Assembly (NCBI RefSeq): GCF_000006565.2
Contig: NC_031480.1
Coordinates: 3,817,529-3,881,528, forward strand
Direction: 5' to 3'
Source: Toxoplasma gondii ME49
Taxonomy: Eukaryota; Apicomplexa; Conoidasida; Eucoccidiorida; Sarcocystidae
Length of the DNA: 64,000 nucleotides
How positions within the stretch are numbered: the stretch's first letter is position 1; every line of letters begins with the position of its first letter. Below are positions 44,246 to 57,326 of this stretch, piece after piece. The position numbers and the translations under genes are program-made. Below the pieces are notes generated by a model that saw only the letters and a list, made by a program, of their open reading frames with translations, ran no database searches and had not been told where the DNA came from.

Positions 44246-47200
44246 ATGCACCTGCCGTTCTCGAACGGCGGCGGAGGGGATGGGCAGAGACCCTCCCCTT
44301 CTGGTCAGGGCGGAGGAAATTCGGGACGAACCTCGACGGCCGGGGAAGGGGGAGGAGCGCGCAACTGGCTTCGCAGAGGAGCTGAAGCCCTCCCTGGTCC
44401 TCCAGGGCAGGAAGAGCGTTCGTCTGCTGCTTGCATCGCGTTTTCCCTCAGCATTCTTTTGATTCTTTTCTTGTTCAACTTGGACACAATTGTGGATAGC
44501 TCCGGTACGCCGTCTCCTCGCACCAGCGTTAGTCAACAACGTGGGGGAGACGGGAGTTCCAGCTCGAACTCGAATTCCATATCTGCGTATTACGCGGCGA
44601 ACAAAAGAGAGCAGTCGCCACTCCGAGTAGGCATGGATCGCACGAAGCGGTATAGCTTGCAGTTCAACTCCGAATTCTTCTTCTTCGTTTTCGACCCTGT
44701 TGATCTGAATGGAACGACGCCTGTGCAACTCACCAGTGAAGACTTGAGGCAGCGAAACTCGCACATGTCGGGCAACGATTTCTCAACTGCTTTTCCATAC
44801 TCTACTCGGTCACTTTCTCTCCTGACTTCTGGTCCAGCGACAGTGCATCTTTATACTACACGTACAATCTTCCAGTCCGTCCGTATGGCCTTGCTTCGGA
44901 TACATTTGAACGTTGGTGCAGCGTTTTCGTCTGCGCCTTTCACCTTTCCCTACGGTTTCTTCGACGCCGTCTCGAGTCTCTTCGTGGACCGCGATTTGTA
45001 CCTGACAGGAGTCGACCTTCGAGACGTTCCGAAGGCTAACTTCCAAGGCTCGTCACTGGCCTCGAAGCTGCCAGTAGCCAGAGGCCTGTCGCTTTCTTCT
45101 GGCTCTCCAGATGCGACCTGGTGTACGTACACCGCATCGCTAAAGCTGAACTTCGAACCCGGTCTTGGCAAGTCCGCACGAGAGGCGGATGAGAGTTCCG
45201 TATCGGAGCTCTCTCAGCGGGCGGCGCAAAATAGCGACGCAGCTGCGAGTGTTGCTGCAGCAGCATCGGGCCCTCCTCGGCGGCTTTATGCTCCAGGAGC
45301 TTCTGTGGTGGAAAGTCCGGTTTTCGGAACACCTCCGTCGCGTCATCGCGAGGGGTCGTCTGCGTCACAGCAGGAAGGCGCGACCCACTCAGGTACACTG
45401 CCACCGGGAGTGGCGGTTGCCTCAGATTTCTCTTCTGACGGGCGACGCGTGCCTAGCAACTCCTCCTCAGACTCTTGGGTGACGGATAAGCCGACTTTCG
45501 AAGAAGGCTCATCGGAAGTGGAAAGCCTTAATGGCGAAGATGACGCAGGTGACGAACGTCCTCGAGTCGGAAACGAACTACAAGGAGATCTTGTTGGCGA
45601 ACTTGTCTCATCTGACTGTGGGTTCTACATCTATTTCCGAGCATGGGAAATCGACTACATTGCTCTGGCGAGCCACATCACGTCAGTGACACTCGTTTTC
45701 AACGTCAAAACTCTGCTAGAAATGCGGCTTTTCTGGAAACAGATGCAACATACAGAGGGTATTGGGGGTCTGGGAAGTACCTCTTCTCAGGCGCTCCTTC
45801 AGCGGGTTTCGGTCATGGGACTAGCGTGGCAGGCTGCCCTCGACATTTTCGAGGTTGTGGCCATGTTCCGCGTAGCTATGAACCTTCAGATAATGATGGC
45901 GTACTTTTCTATCCTCATCATGTTCAAGGTGAGCCTCCCAGGAAGCAAGAGCAGAGCGGTGATGGCCTCAGTTCCGAGAGGGCAGGTGGGAAACGAAACA
46001 CATACAGTTACTCCTGTTTGCAGCACAGTTGCAAGGACAGTTGCACGAGAGCTTCTGACGCGTGTCTTGTACGTTATGATTTAAAAATTATGTATTCCTT
46101 GTAAGTTCTGCATCATACAAATCAATTCCTCGGCATGCATGTATCGGGGGCTGCTTCTCTGCTGCAAGGCGCAGTATGAATACTCTTGCTCTTGCGTGTC
46201 CCTTACCTCTGCAAAGCGAATCGCGACAGCTAGCTAGCCTTCATGGAACATGCACGTATATGTAGGCACATGAAAAGTTACGGATTGCTTCGCGGGTAAA
46301 CTCTTCTTCAACGCATGACACCTTCCTTGTTTCTCCACAGGCGGTGAGGTTCTGGCCACTCGTGAGTGAAACCCTTTTCTGGGGACACATACGACATAAA
46401 CAGTGATGTGCTGACATAGGCTATTTTAAGGCTGCATGGTTCACCCAATGACCCTGTGGGCAGTCCCTGTCCCTTTCTTTATTGGCGCGGAAAGTGTCAA
46501 CACTCCCCTTTCTGCATTTATCTGTAGTGCACCTTTGGATTTCGCCTTATGTGGATCGTTCTCGGAAATGACGAATTCTGCCGTTCCAAGTGCCCTTGCA
46601 GATGGGTCTCCTGTTGCGTGCAGGCAATCCTCTTTGGAGCTTTGGAGGTGCGGTACCTTCTCATGGTGTGGAACGCCAGTCATCAGAGCAACCCGCAAGA
46701 CTTAGACTCTACAGGGTAAGGCAAGAGGAGAAGAACACGACCAGGTGACTCAGCGCAGCACATCATGAAGGGAGAACGGAACGTATTTACAGCATCTCTG
46801 CAATCTACCGGTGTCGTCCTGACTGGTGGAGGCGCAAAGCGTAATAAATGCTTCGCCACGGACACCTTTCACAAGATCCCTAAGTCGTGTATGTTGCGAT
46901 GCTGCGAATAACGCACACGTGCGTTGAGTGCATGCCCAATGAGGTGCCCGGGCTCCAGCTTCGTGAAGGCGAGTGTGGCGTCATTTGAGATGGAGCAAGA
47001 TGCTGCACAGGGATGTTCGTGGTCTTCGAAGCGACCCTTTACGGAGGAAGCTTGTCCCAAGGTTCCTCGTGCTGTCTAAGTAGCGACAAGGTATCCCATT
47101 TTCTTTTCTGTCGATTTCTTTGCTGTGCGTGAAGGCGCGCACTGGCACACTTTTATCGAAATTTCTACGGCTCCCTGGCCTTCCTCGTTCTCTTTCTCTA

Positions 47201-50014
47201 CTACGTCTTCCCAGTCTTTCCGCCGGTCTGTGTCGTCCTGTACTTCGTGTGGCTGCCTCAAATTGCCTGGGACGTCTGGCGGGGCCAGAGGTGAGATTCC
47301 GGATGAAACCATTTCGTGATAATTACAATACATGGTCTAGCTATGATCTTTATGTTCTTAATGCCGGCTTTGTACGGAGGATATGGTATTGATATCCATG
47401 GGACAGTTCGAAATTTTGAGATGAAGGAGGACTAAGAGGAAGATGTGCCAGCAAGGGGGGAAATGTGGGCTGAAGCACAGGGATGCCATACGGCATACGA
47501 CGACGAGGGGAAACGTTGATAAGTCGGTTGTCTCACAAAGCATGGGGGAAGTAGCGACCTATGAAAGGTATGTTAATGGCTTACTTAATCTTTCAACCAT
47601 GGCGAGACCAATTGCTTTCAATGCCGTTCAGACAGGTCCATCACGCCATGTTGTGTCCAGTTTCTGATGGCTCACTTCATATGGAAACTTCATGTTTTCT
47701 ATCAACTTTAGAGACATCCCTGAGCTTACCAGACGAGCTTGTCTCTTTCAGGAATTCCATGGACTTGCAGTTTGTCGTCGGAATATCAATTTGCCGACTT
47801 GTTTTGCCCACGTACCTCTTCGGGTGCCCGGTCAGCCTCTTCCAAGAGTCTTTTGTCGGGGTCACTCTCCCCAACTACCCCGTCCTCGTCTGCATCATCG
47901 TCATTATGGTGAGGAAGGAGGCGAGTTCTATCGTGGAATTTCCACCTGTGTCTGGGTTTCATTCTCAGATTGTTCTTTGACAGTAGCCCCGTTCGACTGT
48001 ATAGACAATTCTACTGGCCCGAGCTGTGGCTATTTCATTCCACACCGGCTGGAGCGAAAGGGTGGTTTCTTAGTTGACGCATGATGTATGCGCATCGTCT
48101 TCGCTTACTTTCTTCGTGAATGATTATCTTCTACGCCATTTCTAGAGAGCTAGTCACCCGACTCCACACTTCGTGTACTTAATCCAACTCGCATTGCTGC
48201 GGTGATCCCAGAAAGCAAGGTGCTGGAAAGAGGGTTACCGCTCAAGAACAAAGGCCGCCTCCACCTTTCTGTTGGGGCGCTTGCCGAAAGAAATGTCACC
48301 GTGAGTCCGTTTCTTGTGGAGACGGAACGAGGCAGCAGACTCAATGTAACCTGTGTCCGTCCTTGCGAAGGTAGCCGTTTGTCCTTCGCAAACCGGTTCG
48401 TGTCGTTTCTGTAGATGAACGAAACTTCTAGCTTTTTGTCTTCCCACGCCACTGTTTCTGTCTTACATTATCGTGGCAGTCGCTAGCGCGCGTCGCGAAA
48501 TAGCAAGTTTCTTCGCTTGTGTATCTCTAGACCTAAGTTGTCCTTTCATGTTTTTATTTGCTGTAGACCCTCCAGGTGCTCCTGATGCTAGCGCAGCGGC
48601 GGTTTGGCTCGCGGTACGTTTACTGCCTAGACAGGCACAGTTTCGGGGAGAAGTAGAATTCGAGTCTCTTCGTCGAAACCGCTATTCACGCGACAAAACG
48701 ACTTCACGATTTTAGATCGATTGCTATAGAATACGAAACCTATTATTACTATTTGACTGCGTTAAATAATGCAGGGCTGAAGTCTGGTCTAGTTGCAGTG
48801 TGTTCATTTCCGTGAAACTTCAGGGCAGACAGGAAAAAGGGCACGAGAACAGACGGAGACGAAGACCAAGTTTCCCACACGTGGCCGGGGACTACGAAGT
48901 TAAAAACGGCCTCCTCGTATTTCAACTGTGCTGTCCACGTCTAATGGCTGGTCTCCAGCCTCAGACAGATTACAAAGCAACCGCTATTTTCGTTGAGTGT
49001 GTTTCCTCTTGATCTTTCCCTGTTGTGATAGGATAGTCTTGAGTCATAGAACACTCTGCTATACCGAAGATACGTACACAAATGTGCTTAGAAGCGAGAA
49101 ACCGAGTGAGATTTTGGGTCAGATTGAATTTGGTTGGTGGGAACATCCTACAACAGAGATGTGTGCGTGAACCGATTTTGTTGGGCTGTCCGAATTTACA
49201 TGCAGGTTCTTTGTGCCCTTGGACCATTTGCCACATGTGTACAACTACCACCGACCGTTACCAGCGTCCTTGTCGAACGATGCGGAAGAAGGCTTGCCTG
49301 AGTGTGCGATCTGCATGAACCCAATTGCCCGCAAGAGCAGGTGAGAACCTTCCACAAAATGGAATTAGATTGTGAGTTGGGGTCTTGCGGGCCTCAAACA
49401 GGCGCAAACAATGCCCCTGTTCCCAGAAGTGGCGTGGAAAGGTAGCCAGACAGCAATGGCAGAATTATCGGGCAGCTGTATAGACACTGGATTCCCTCAG
49501 AGACTCACGCGCAAGGGGAACGGACAGAAACTGCGTCAGTCGAACCGATGCGTGTTGATGAGTTGAGGAGAGCAGACAGGAGGCGGCTTCCGGGGACGAG
49601 GTAATGGGGTATGTATTGTAACGGAGACGGGGCCAGCCAAAGGAGGCTCCCGATTCCAGATCTTTCTGCCAGCAAGGAAGTAAAACTCGGGGAAGTTTCA
49701 CGAATTTGTCTGATGTGTGGGAGCGGGCGTTGTTAGGTTATAGGGTGCTGCCGGCGCAGTGTTTTTCAGTTTTTTCTTTCGTTTTTGTCGACGTTTCTCC
49801 ATGTTCTTAGGCACCGGAGCATCACGCCGTGCGATCACCTCTTCCACGACAAGTGCCTGCAGCAGTGGATGGAGGTGAAGATGGAATGCCCGAACTGTCG
49901 AGGTGAGCAGGATCTTGCAACGGTTCGCGCCCGACTTTTCTTGCTTGATGATTTGTCTTAACAGACCGTCTCTTCTGGACTTCAGTAAGGCGAATTGAAG
50001 TGCCTTCGGTGTGA
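44246..50014 (+). CDS. Multi-TM RING E3 ubiquitin ligase, Tul1/FLY-like
   Basis: Membrane E3 ligase of the yeast Tul1 (Dsc complex) and plant FLY1/FLY2 type, which ubiquitinates membrane proteins in Golgi or endosomes. Eight exons: 44246-45928, 46341-46402, 47135-47290, 47752-47908, 48576-48613, 49206-49340, 49811-49902, 49986-50014, about 783 residues. A signal anchor lies at 61-78 (AACIAFSLSILLILFLF), then a luminal domain with a Ser/Gly-rich stretch, then TM helices from about 465 (ALASHITSVTLVFNVKTLLE, GSLAFLVLFLYYVFPVFPPV). The family motif ISICRLVLPTYLFGCPVSLF and the helix VLLMLAQRRFGSR with FFVPLDHLPHVYNYHRP follow. The C-terminal RING-H2 has C732, C735, C751, H753, H756, C759, C770, C773 (CAIC; CDHLFHDKC; CPNC). 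The exon 2 end is uncertain: a better donor at 46362 (gtgagtg) would break phase with exon 3 unless a further small exon exists. Confidence 0.88.
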
Positions 50015-53000
50015 CTTGCGCAATTGTGTTGTCGGTGCGTTGGCAGCGCGCAGAAACTCGCAGTTTTTCTCAAACGCTGTCCGCTTTGCTGTGTCGGTGC
50101 ATCTTCTCGCCGTAGTTTCTTACGGATTTCTCCTGAAGTGTCTGCTCGTGCTGTCGACAGGAGCCCGAGTGGGGCATACGTGTCAATGACAATTATTCCC
50201 TTAGTAGTGGCGAAAGAGAGTTTCTAGGAGTACTGAAAATAGAGTCAGCACACATAAGCTGTGGCCTTTCCTCACCACCTTTCAAGGAATGGTGCGAACT
50301 TTCACCACACGAGGCGAGGATAGAGTCGGCCTTCGGCGAGACTTCCTCTCCATGCATGTAGTTCGTCTGTTCCTCTCTGCATTGTGATTTTTCTCGTTTA
50401 CCTTCTTGCTTGGATGGTCAGATGGCAGCAGCGATGCCATTTGCATTACACAGAGGACCAGGCTGTTTGTTCGTTTCGAAAGAATTCACGTTCTAAGTGC
50501 TTTTTTCGCAAGGCCTTTGATGCGAGACAGAATTCCGTCGTGTGTAAGTTGTTTTCCGGCGCAACCTGCAGACGGCGTTTTCTTTTCTGAGTGCTCTGTG
50601 TACACTTCAGGTGCCCTGCCTCCATTCCCTTGAGCGGACAAACAACCGGCCTCTCCGATATTCGGAAAGGTAGAAGATTATTTTCTTCCTGCAGTCTGAT
50701 GGCCCTCATTAGCCAATCTGTCGCACAATAAGCACCACAGAGTGGCTTCACGCATTTTCTTCGAAGAATCAGGGGTGAATGTCTGCACCGATGATGCTTC
50801 GCTTGCTTAACGTCTTTTGTAACTCTTCGACGGAGGTCACGCTCCTCACAACTGTGCTGAAATTAGTCTTTGCGTGAGGTGGACTTTGTACGCATGCAGA
50901 GCTCAGAAAAAATGTGTACTACTGTGACGGCGACAGCTGTCGGTCACTGTTTCAACCGCTGCTTGACGTAAGACAGAATGCCATGAGTTGAAGAACTAGC
51001 AAACGCATTGCTTCGCTCACACTATACGATGCGTGGAGGAAATTAGTGTGCTCAGAAACATGCGACTTTCCTGGTGCCGTCCTGGTAAGTGGGGCTTTCA
51101 TTATGCCTTGCAGTCAGTCCCTCCTGAAGAAGCATAGTTTGTTGCAGATCGGAACTCGTAAGTCGTCCACTTTTTTATTGATTGGGGCCAAGCAAAGAAC
51201 CTTTTTGCGAAGATTCCATCTACGTAGCAATTTGTTTGTTTCTCTTGAGTGTCTGATTTCGTGTTGTCGCTGGTTCACAATGTGTGGGCGCATGGGAGGC
51301 TGCTGCCGAAAGAAAACGGCTTTTGGTGCATCTTTTTAATCCTTGCGAAAAGGGGATACGTTAACTACTCACATAAACTGTAACAAATGCACCCTGCCAA
51401 CAATTTTCAAGGCGCCGAGGCCACTGGGCACGAGCGAGACTGGGGCGTACAGGCGTGAGAGCGGTGTTTGCGCCTCAACAGGTCACAACCACGAGAACGA
51501 GTGTACCTCAGTTTTTGTTGGAACACCTGCTTCATTAAGAGGTAGAGTGGCTGCATGGGTCAGGCTCGAATAGCCTTGCTTCGTAAAACATAGTTCTGCA
51601 GATGAATGTATCATCAAAAGGCAGATCAGTGTTTCATAAGACAGTAGTCCCGTGTTGCATGACGCACCTGTGGCTGCGCTTGCCATGAGCCTCAAACACC
51701 ACGTGTGTGCATCGACTGGGCAATACATCTGCACATGTATTCGTTTTCTGTCATGATGAAACAGAGTAACGCATATCTGGCGATCACATTTTAGTCACGC
51801 AGGGGCGTCCGCTTGTGACTGATGAGCCGGTCAAAGATGATTGGGGTGCATTACCTCTGAGTTGATGATCACGGAGACGATTCACAGTGATGCCTCAAAA
51901 AAGAAGGCATTTATGATACCGACTATGCTTACACCCTTGATCGTTTCAGTCCTTCTAGACCACTCGATGAATCGTCTCACTGCGCAGAGAAAGTCTTTTC
52001 TCGGATCTTGGTGACAGGGAGACAAGTAGTTTGGTGAGGGTTGGGCGGCTCTGTCACCGGAACATAGTTCAGACACAAATGTATCGAAATCTATACACGC
52101 AGATAGTCAGAGGGATTCGTCGTTCTCCAGTAAGGTCACCTTCGTAGGAAATATGAAGCTCCATACATGTAGAGGTCGACTGAAATACTAGTATGGGTTA
52201 GAGTGGATGTAAACTGCCAGAATGCCAGGGAAAAAGACCCAACTGGGTCACTCGCAGTTCTCGACGGCTGCTGAAGAGGCAGCCAAACACTCATCTGTAC
52301 GAAGGAAGTCCTCCTCTATAGATGGAAACTGACAAGGCAGGAGACGTCATGGAAAAAGTGCTTCTAAACATTTACATACGGAAGGGTGCAACTCCGGGGC
52401 AGCCACGTCCCTCAAAGAACCAATCACCCTGCAAAACGCCCACACGTGAGAGCCTAGAAGCCAGGACGAAGGAAATGTCGATGAACACTCGTGGACTACT
52501 TTTCGGATATGAAACGATGGAAATTGGAGAATAGTCTAAGCGCTCGGATTGGTCCGGCGGTTCTGGCATACGGGTCGTAGTTTGCCACACTCACTGCCAC
52601 GTTTTCGAAGGAATTGCGGGGGGTTTCCACTGATGGCCTGAAGGCAGCCCTGCAAAACGCTGAAACATGTCGTCTCTAGCAATTTGTTCTCATTTGAAAG
52701 CACTTTTTGTTGGTCGTGGATGGGAGCTGCAAAAGACAACCATACTAATACTAATACACCGCTTTTTCTCGGTCCCCGTGGCTAGCAAAGCCCCGCGTGC
52801 CGATTGGGCAACTCTGTGCAATTCAATTACGGGACAGTGCACGTCAACTGGCTGAAGCCCTGGTGACAGGTTAGTCGGGAGGACAAGAGAGCACGTGAGA
52901 GTTTATCCTGTAGGAATTTGTCTGGTTTTACCGCGGCTCATCGCCTCTTTATTCTTTTGAACAAGTTGCGCTCTTACCTTTTTCTTCCTGCCGTCCCGTC

Positions 53001-53276
53001 GGAGTTCCCGTTGCGGTTGCAACCAGCCAGGTGCTTAGGTGTTGGTTGGTGCATGTATAGCTTACATACGAGTTTTTCTACACTAGACAAGGTTACGTTG
53101 TGCTGCGAGGAAAATACGGTTATTCTGAAGTTTTTCCAGTGGGTTACTCTGATTTGTCAAACTCGAGCTTTGCTCTTCTTCATAGAGTTAGATGTGTGCG
53201 TTCCTCTCAGTTCCCATTCCAGGGGTACAAGGCCGGGTATTTACTTCTTAACTGGCATAACTTTGTTTCGTCCGAG
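50015..53276. other. Long intergenic region
   Basis: 3.3 kb between the RING ligase and the ubiquitin-like gene, both on +. It should hold the ligase 3' UTR and the promoter and 5' UTR of the next gene. A 3' splice site just before 53230 (cccattccag) suggests a 5' UTR intron for that gene. Two overlapping short frames at 52222-52534 look mildly coding (see findings). Nothing else is supported. Confidence 0.4.
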
Positions 53277-55381
53277 ATGGAGCCGTGCACTGTCACCGTC
53301 ACTGACTTCACTGGAGGTCGGCAGGGCTCTGATAAGGATAAACTGGTTGTTGAAGTCGATTCGGATATTACAGTTGCGGAGCTAAAGCAAAAAATAATCG
53401 ATATGAGACCCGGACTGGTTGCCTCCCGAATCTTGCTCTACATGGGAAAAGTCAAGTTGGAGGACGCTAAACAACTTACCACATACAACAAATCTAAGAG
53501 AACAAAGATATCGCTCGAACTTTATGACATCCTCGACATCAAAGTGAAGGTGAAGACCCTACAACGTAAGCGGAAATGGAAAAACCAGAGGCAATTTTCA
53601 TACCCACGACGGTGTTTCATGAAAGATCAGACTTGCAGTAATCTACCCACTTGGCATTTCTCAGGTGCTTGCTTTCTCTTCTTTGCTGTCTGGTAGTATG
53701 CACAAGTTTTCTTCTCCGTTATCAAGGCCTAATCATACCCTCCGTACTCGCCGTCATTCGCCGTCTGCTGTAATCCCTGTGTTATAACATATTCAGTTAC
53801 CCGTGTCACATCAATGCTTTTTGTCTAGAGAGATTATCGCACTTTCCCTTTAGCTCACAGATCACTGATAGTCCTGTTTGTGTTATGTTAATCCACTTGC
53901 GGACATCCACCGTATCACAGGCGGCCTTCATATAAGCCTGTTGCACCTGGGACACAAAAAAGAAGCGTTGTCTCTTCGTATCCCGAGGGAGTATCGTGTC
54001 GTCATTATAGGTGCTTTCACCATCTCCAGGTGGATGCTGGAGTGGAAATTGTCGAACAGATAGGAGCAGTTTGCTCATCGTTACCTCGAGTCATGTGAAT
54101 TAAAGTACACAAGAATACGAATGAGGTTGTGGTAGCAGTGGCTATAGCAAGTAGATATAAAGCTAAATAACTATAACTCCAGTAGACAGCTAAAATTGTT
54201 GGGTTTCCATATCCTAGCGGTATTCATGTTTGCTTGGAAGCTGTAGTTATTATCAATGTTGGTTTCGTATGAGCATAGAACCAGTCCGGTGTCCCAGCAG
54301 TAGCGGTTAAACTATACAAGAATCGAGTATAATCCATGCATATCAGGTGCCTCTTCTTCCAAATAAATTTCATGGAAAACCTAAAATTCGCCTGTTTGAT
54401 TGACATTTAAACGCTAATATACAATAGTCCAAGATATTTTATCTATTGGTTTTGCTGCATTGCTTTATGTCCTGTAGAGTGCGGCACTGGAGGCTGTGTT
54501 ATAATGCCCATATGGGCATTCTGCTGCCGACAAACGTACGTTCTCGAGGTTCCAGATCACGAGACAGTCGGTTTTCTCAGAAAACGGATCTGTGAAGAAC
54601 TCGGCGATAATGAAAAGTGAGTATTTGCGTTAGAATTGAACACGAGTTGCAAGAACACGGTGGGTAGCCTGACGAGCCAGTACAGCCTCAGGGTAGTCTG
54701 TGAGTAATTTCTGCTTTCGCCTTGTGGGCACTGCTGTCCACTTATGGGATATGTGTTAAATAGGCTGCGAATTAAGGTTGGTGTGAATTATCTTTTACGG
54801 CGTATGACTTCTAGATATAGAAGAGACCAGTCAATTGCCCGCAGCCAGAAATACGTGGGTGACTGCGATGTTCAACCACCTTACAAAGCTGTTATTTTTG
54901 TCTCGATGAAAGTGTGGCTGAGTACACGTCAATCCGAAACATCTAGTCAACTGCGTGACGTATTCGAGCGCCTGTGGATGAAGGGTGGCAATGCGGCAAT
55001 GTGATCCACTATCCTCCCGCCGTTCAGTCCAGTTCTTTGTGGGTAGTTCTCCACGACCAGGCATACTCCACCACCTGAAGAAGATGTCGAAGTGTTGCGC
55101 TTTTCGACTCAAATGCATGCTCTGTTTCTTTTTCTCTGTTCGGTGATGTGTCTTTTAGTTACCCCCTAAGTAAAATCCGGCTTTCCTTTGAACGGAGACT
55201 GTTGGCAGACGACTGGGAGGAACTTCGAAGCGTTGGCATCAAAGATGGCAGCACAGTTACACTTTTCGTGAAGCTGTTCTATTTCAACAATCAGAAGGCC
55301 GCGAAAGATGCGGAGGAGAAGAAGAATGCTGCGGTTTCATCCACGCCTGTAAACCAAGACGAGGCTGCACAGGAGAATTAG
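53277..55381 (+). CDS. Protein with two ubiquitin-like domains
   Basis: Three exons in phase: 53277-53565 (donor gtaagc), 54478-54616 (acceptor tcctgtag, donor gtgagt), 55159-55381 (acceptor tcttttag), about 216 residues. The first ubiquitin-like fold (about 1-85) reads MEPCTVTVTDFTGG, LVVEVDSDITVAELKQKIID, SRILLYMGKVKLEDAKQLTT and ISLELYDI. The second (about 87-188) reads DIKVKVKTL, then an insert rich in Cys and hydrophobics (CGTGGCVIMPIWAFCC), then TYVLEVPDHETVGFLRKRIC, KIRLSFERRLLADDWEELRS and DGSTVTLFVKLF. There is no C-terminal diglycine, so it is not a conjugated modifier; more likely a proteasome/Cdc48 adaptor or scaffold. The acidic tail ends DEAAQEN. The insert sits between strands 1 and 2 and depends on the chosen acceptor. 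The start ATG is the first one before strand 1. Confidence 0.82.
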
Positions 55382-57326
55382 GAACAGAAACAGAGTGGAA
55401 AAAGCAATCAAGACCCACGAGAACAGGTGGTTGGACTCCTCTTACAGGCGCATTTGTTTTCAAAGTGCCCAATGAGTCAGCGTGGACAGCGCATTGGCGT
55501 CAATGACCACGTTGTTTTGCTCATTCACGCACGTGAGAGGCTTACACCATTTTTCAAGAGTCCTTGATCCTCCCACTCTTTGTCCAGTAGCATAGGACAA
55601 GAAATCAGGTGCGTGCAAGCTTCACCCTATAACGGTGTGCAAGAGGCCAAGCTGGTTGTCTGCTTGCGGGAGTTGGCATCCTGCTCCAGTGCGTATCTTG
55701 TTTTTTCATTCAGCGTGATGCAGCGATTGGTGTGCTCTTTTCACGGCAGTGTCCAGGCGACGTAAACACTAGATCGGCATCCCGTTTTCAGTTCTTGACG
55801 CAGAAGCTAAAGGAAGAAGGGGAAGCCTGTTTTTAGTTCCGGCGGTTTTGTCCTTTTGTACCACGCTCGCCTTTTGTAAGGAGGTGATGGGAACGCGATA
55901 TATGCCTGTTCTCCACTGTTGTCTCAAGAGGGTGGTGGAAAGCTTGGGAATGTGTGTGGAAATCGTTATTTGTGGTACTGTGGTTCGGTGTCCATTCCCA
56001 TGTGTAACAGGGAGGATGTTTCGGAACACAGATAGTGATGGCTGGAGACCTACATACTTGATCTTATGTGCTCACATTATATAAAACTCAAATCGAACAA
56101 TCCGAGGTGTTACGGTAGCTGGGATACTGAGTATGACACCAGTGTAAGTGCCAACTTGGAAAGACGAGTAAGTTTCACAGGCTTCTAATTCACTGCCATA
56201 TATGGTTTGTGAAATGGGGAACAGGCACTAAGTGGAAGGCTGAGCGCGTTTCATTGATGCTCCAGCGAAAAGTGCCGCAAGGGTTTGTATATAGTGACCC
56301 CCTACTGCTTTCAAACCTTAACAGAGGTCAAGACCGGCTTGCTAGATCCCGTTGGCCTGCAAAGATTTCGTTGCACCCTGCTGCTGTCGCATTTTCTGTC
56401 TATTACTCTCCGTACTTATCCCGACATTGAATACGCTTTTGTGGTACGTCTAAGAAAATACCGAAGACTACACAAAATACTTGAACAAGAAACTGCATTC
56501 AGCCATCGTTTGCATCTTTCCCATCCGGGTGCCGTTCTTTGGACAGGAAAGGGCACCCTTTGCCAGTGAACATGCATTCGCGACTGCCACGTCTCTTGCG
56601 TGTTTCAGACTGCAAGAGTTTTATAGCAGAAATGTGTGCTCACATTCTAAGTCCGTGGCGATTAATGCACCCATACGTGAAGCCGTTTACAAAGTCTCTA
56701 AGTGTTGATTCCCAAAACTGTATTGGTTCGTATGAACTCACGGACTTACTGATTCGGTGTATATAACATTTTTGACTAGCTTCAGCATCTCTTGTGTCAT
56801 GCCAGCAATATTACTTGGAGAACACCAATCGGTTTCAACAATTTGTACTAACGGGCTCTCTTGTGCGAACTGAAGAGCAGCGCTTTCTACACCGACACGA
56901 AAAGATCATAGTATTTGCAGGAAAAAAGTATCTCATGCTCACATTGACTGTTTTCTTGAGTGGACACACAAGATTCAGCGCGCAAATCGTGCAAGCAAAA
57001 TAAGAACGACCCTCAGGTAACCTGAATGTATTTTCAGAGCGTCGTTGTTTTCTCATTCAAATATAGCACGGCTTTTGGGCATTAACGAAGGGAAGGTAAC
57101 TGGCTCGTAAAATGTCTGGATGATGCTTAAGAGGCGTGCTAAGCACTCCAACTTCTCCGTCGGCGCGGGTAAAACCTCTTTCGGTCCGGCGGTCTTCAAC
57201 TGCTGATGGATGGAATCAACTCCTTGTATAGAGGCTCACTTGTATTCATGCTTTCCTTATAATCAGCCTCAAAGCACTGGGAGACGGAACAACACGCTCG
57301 TCAGTTGCTTCCTCTACGTACTCCGT
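55382..57326. other. Intergenic region between convergent genes
   Basis: About 1.9 kb, presumably the two 3' UTRs of the ubiquitin-like gene (+) and the subtilisin gene (-). Frames such as 55769-56029 (-) and 56285-56569 (+) lack motifs and splice partners. Nothing else is seen. Confidence 0.45.

Noticed and set aside
43955..44764. 269-codon open frame on -
   Set aside because: Mostly antisense to exon 1 of the RING ligase, whose coding strand is well supported; only the part below about 44100 could be separate coding sequence.
45165..45482. Alternative + frame inside the RING ligase exon 1
   Set aside because: Shadow of a low-complexity Ser/Ala-rich coding region.
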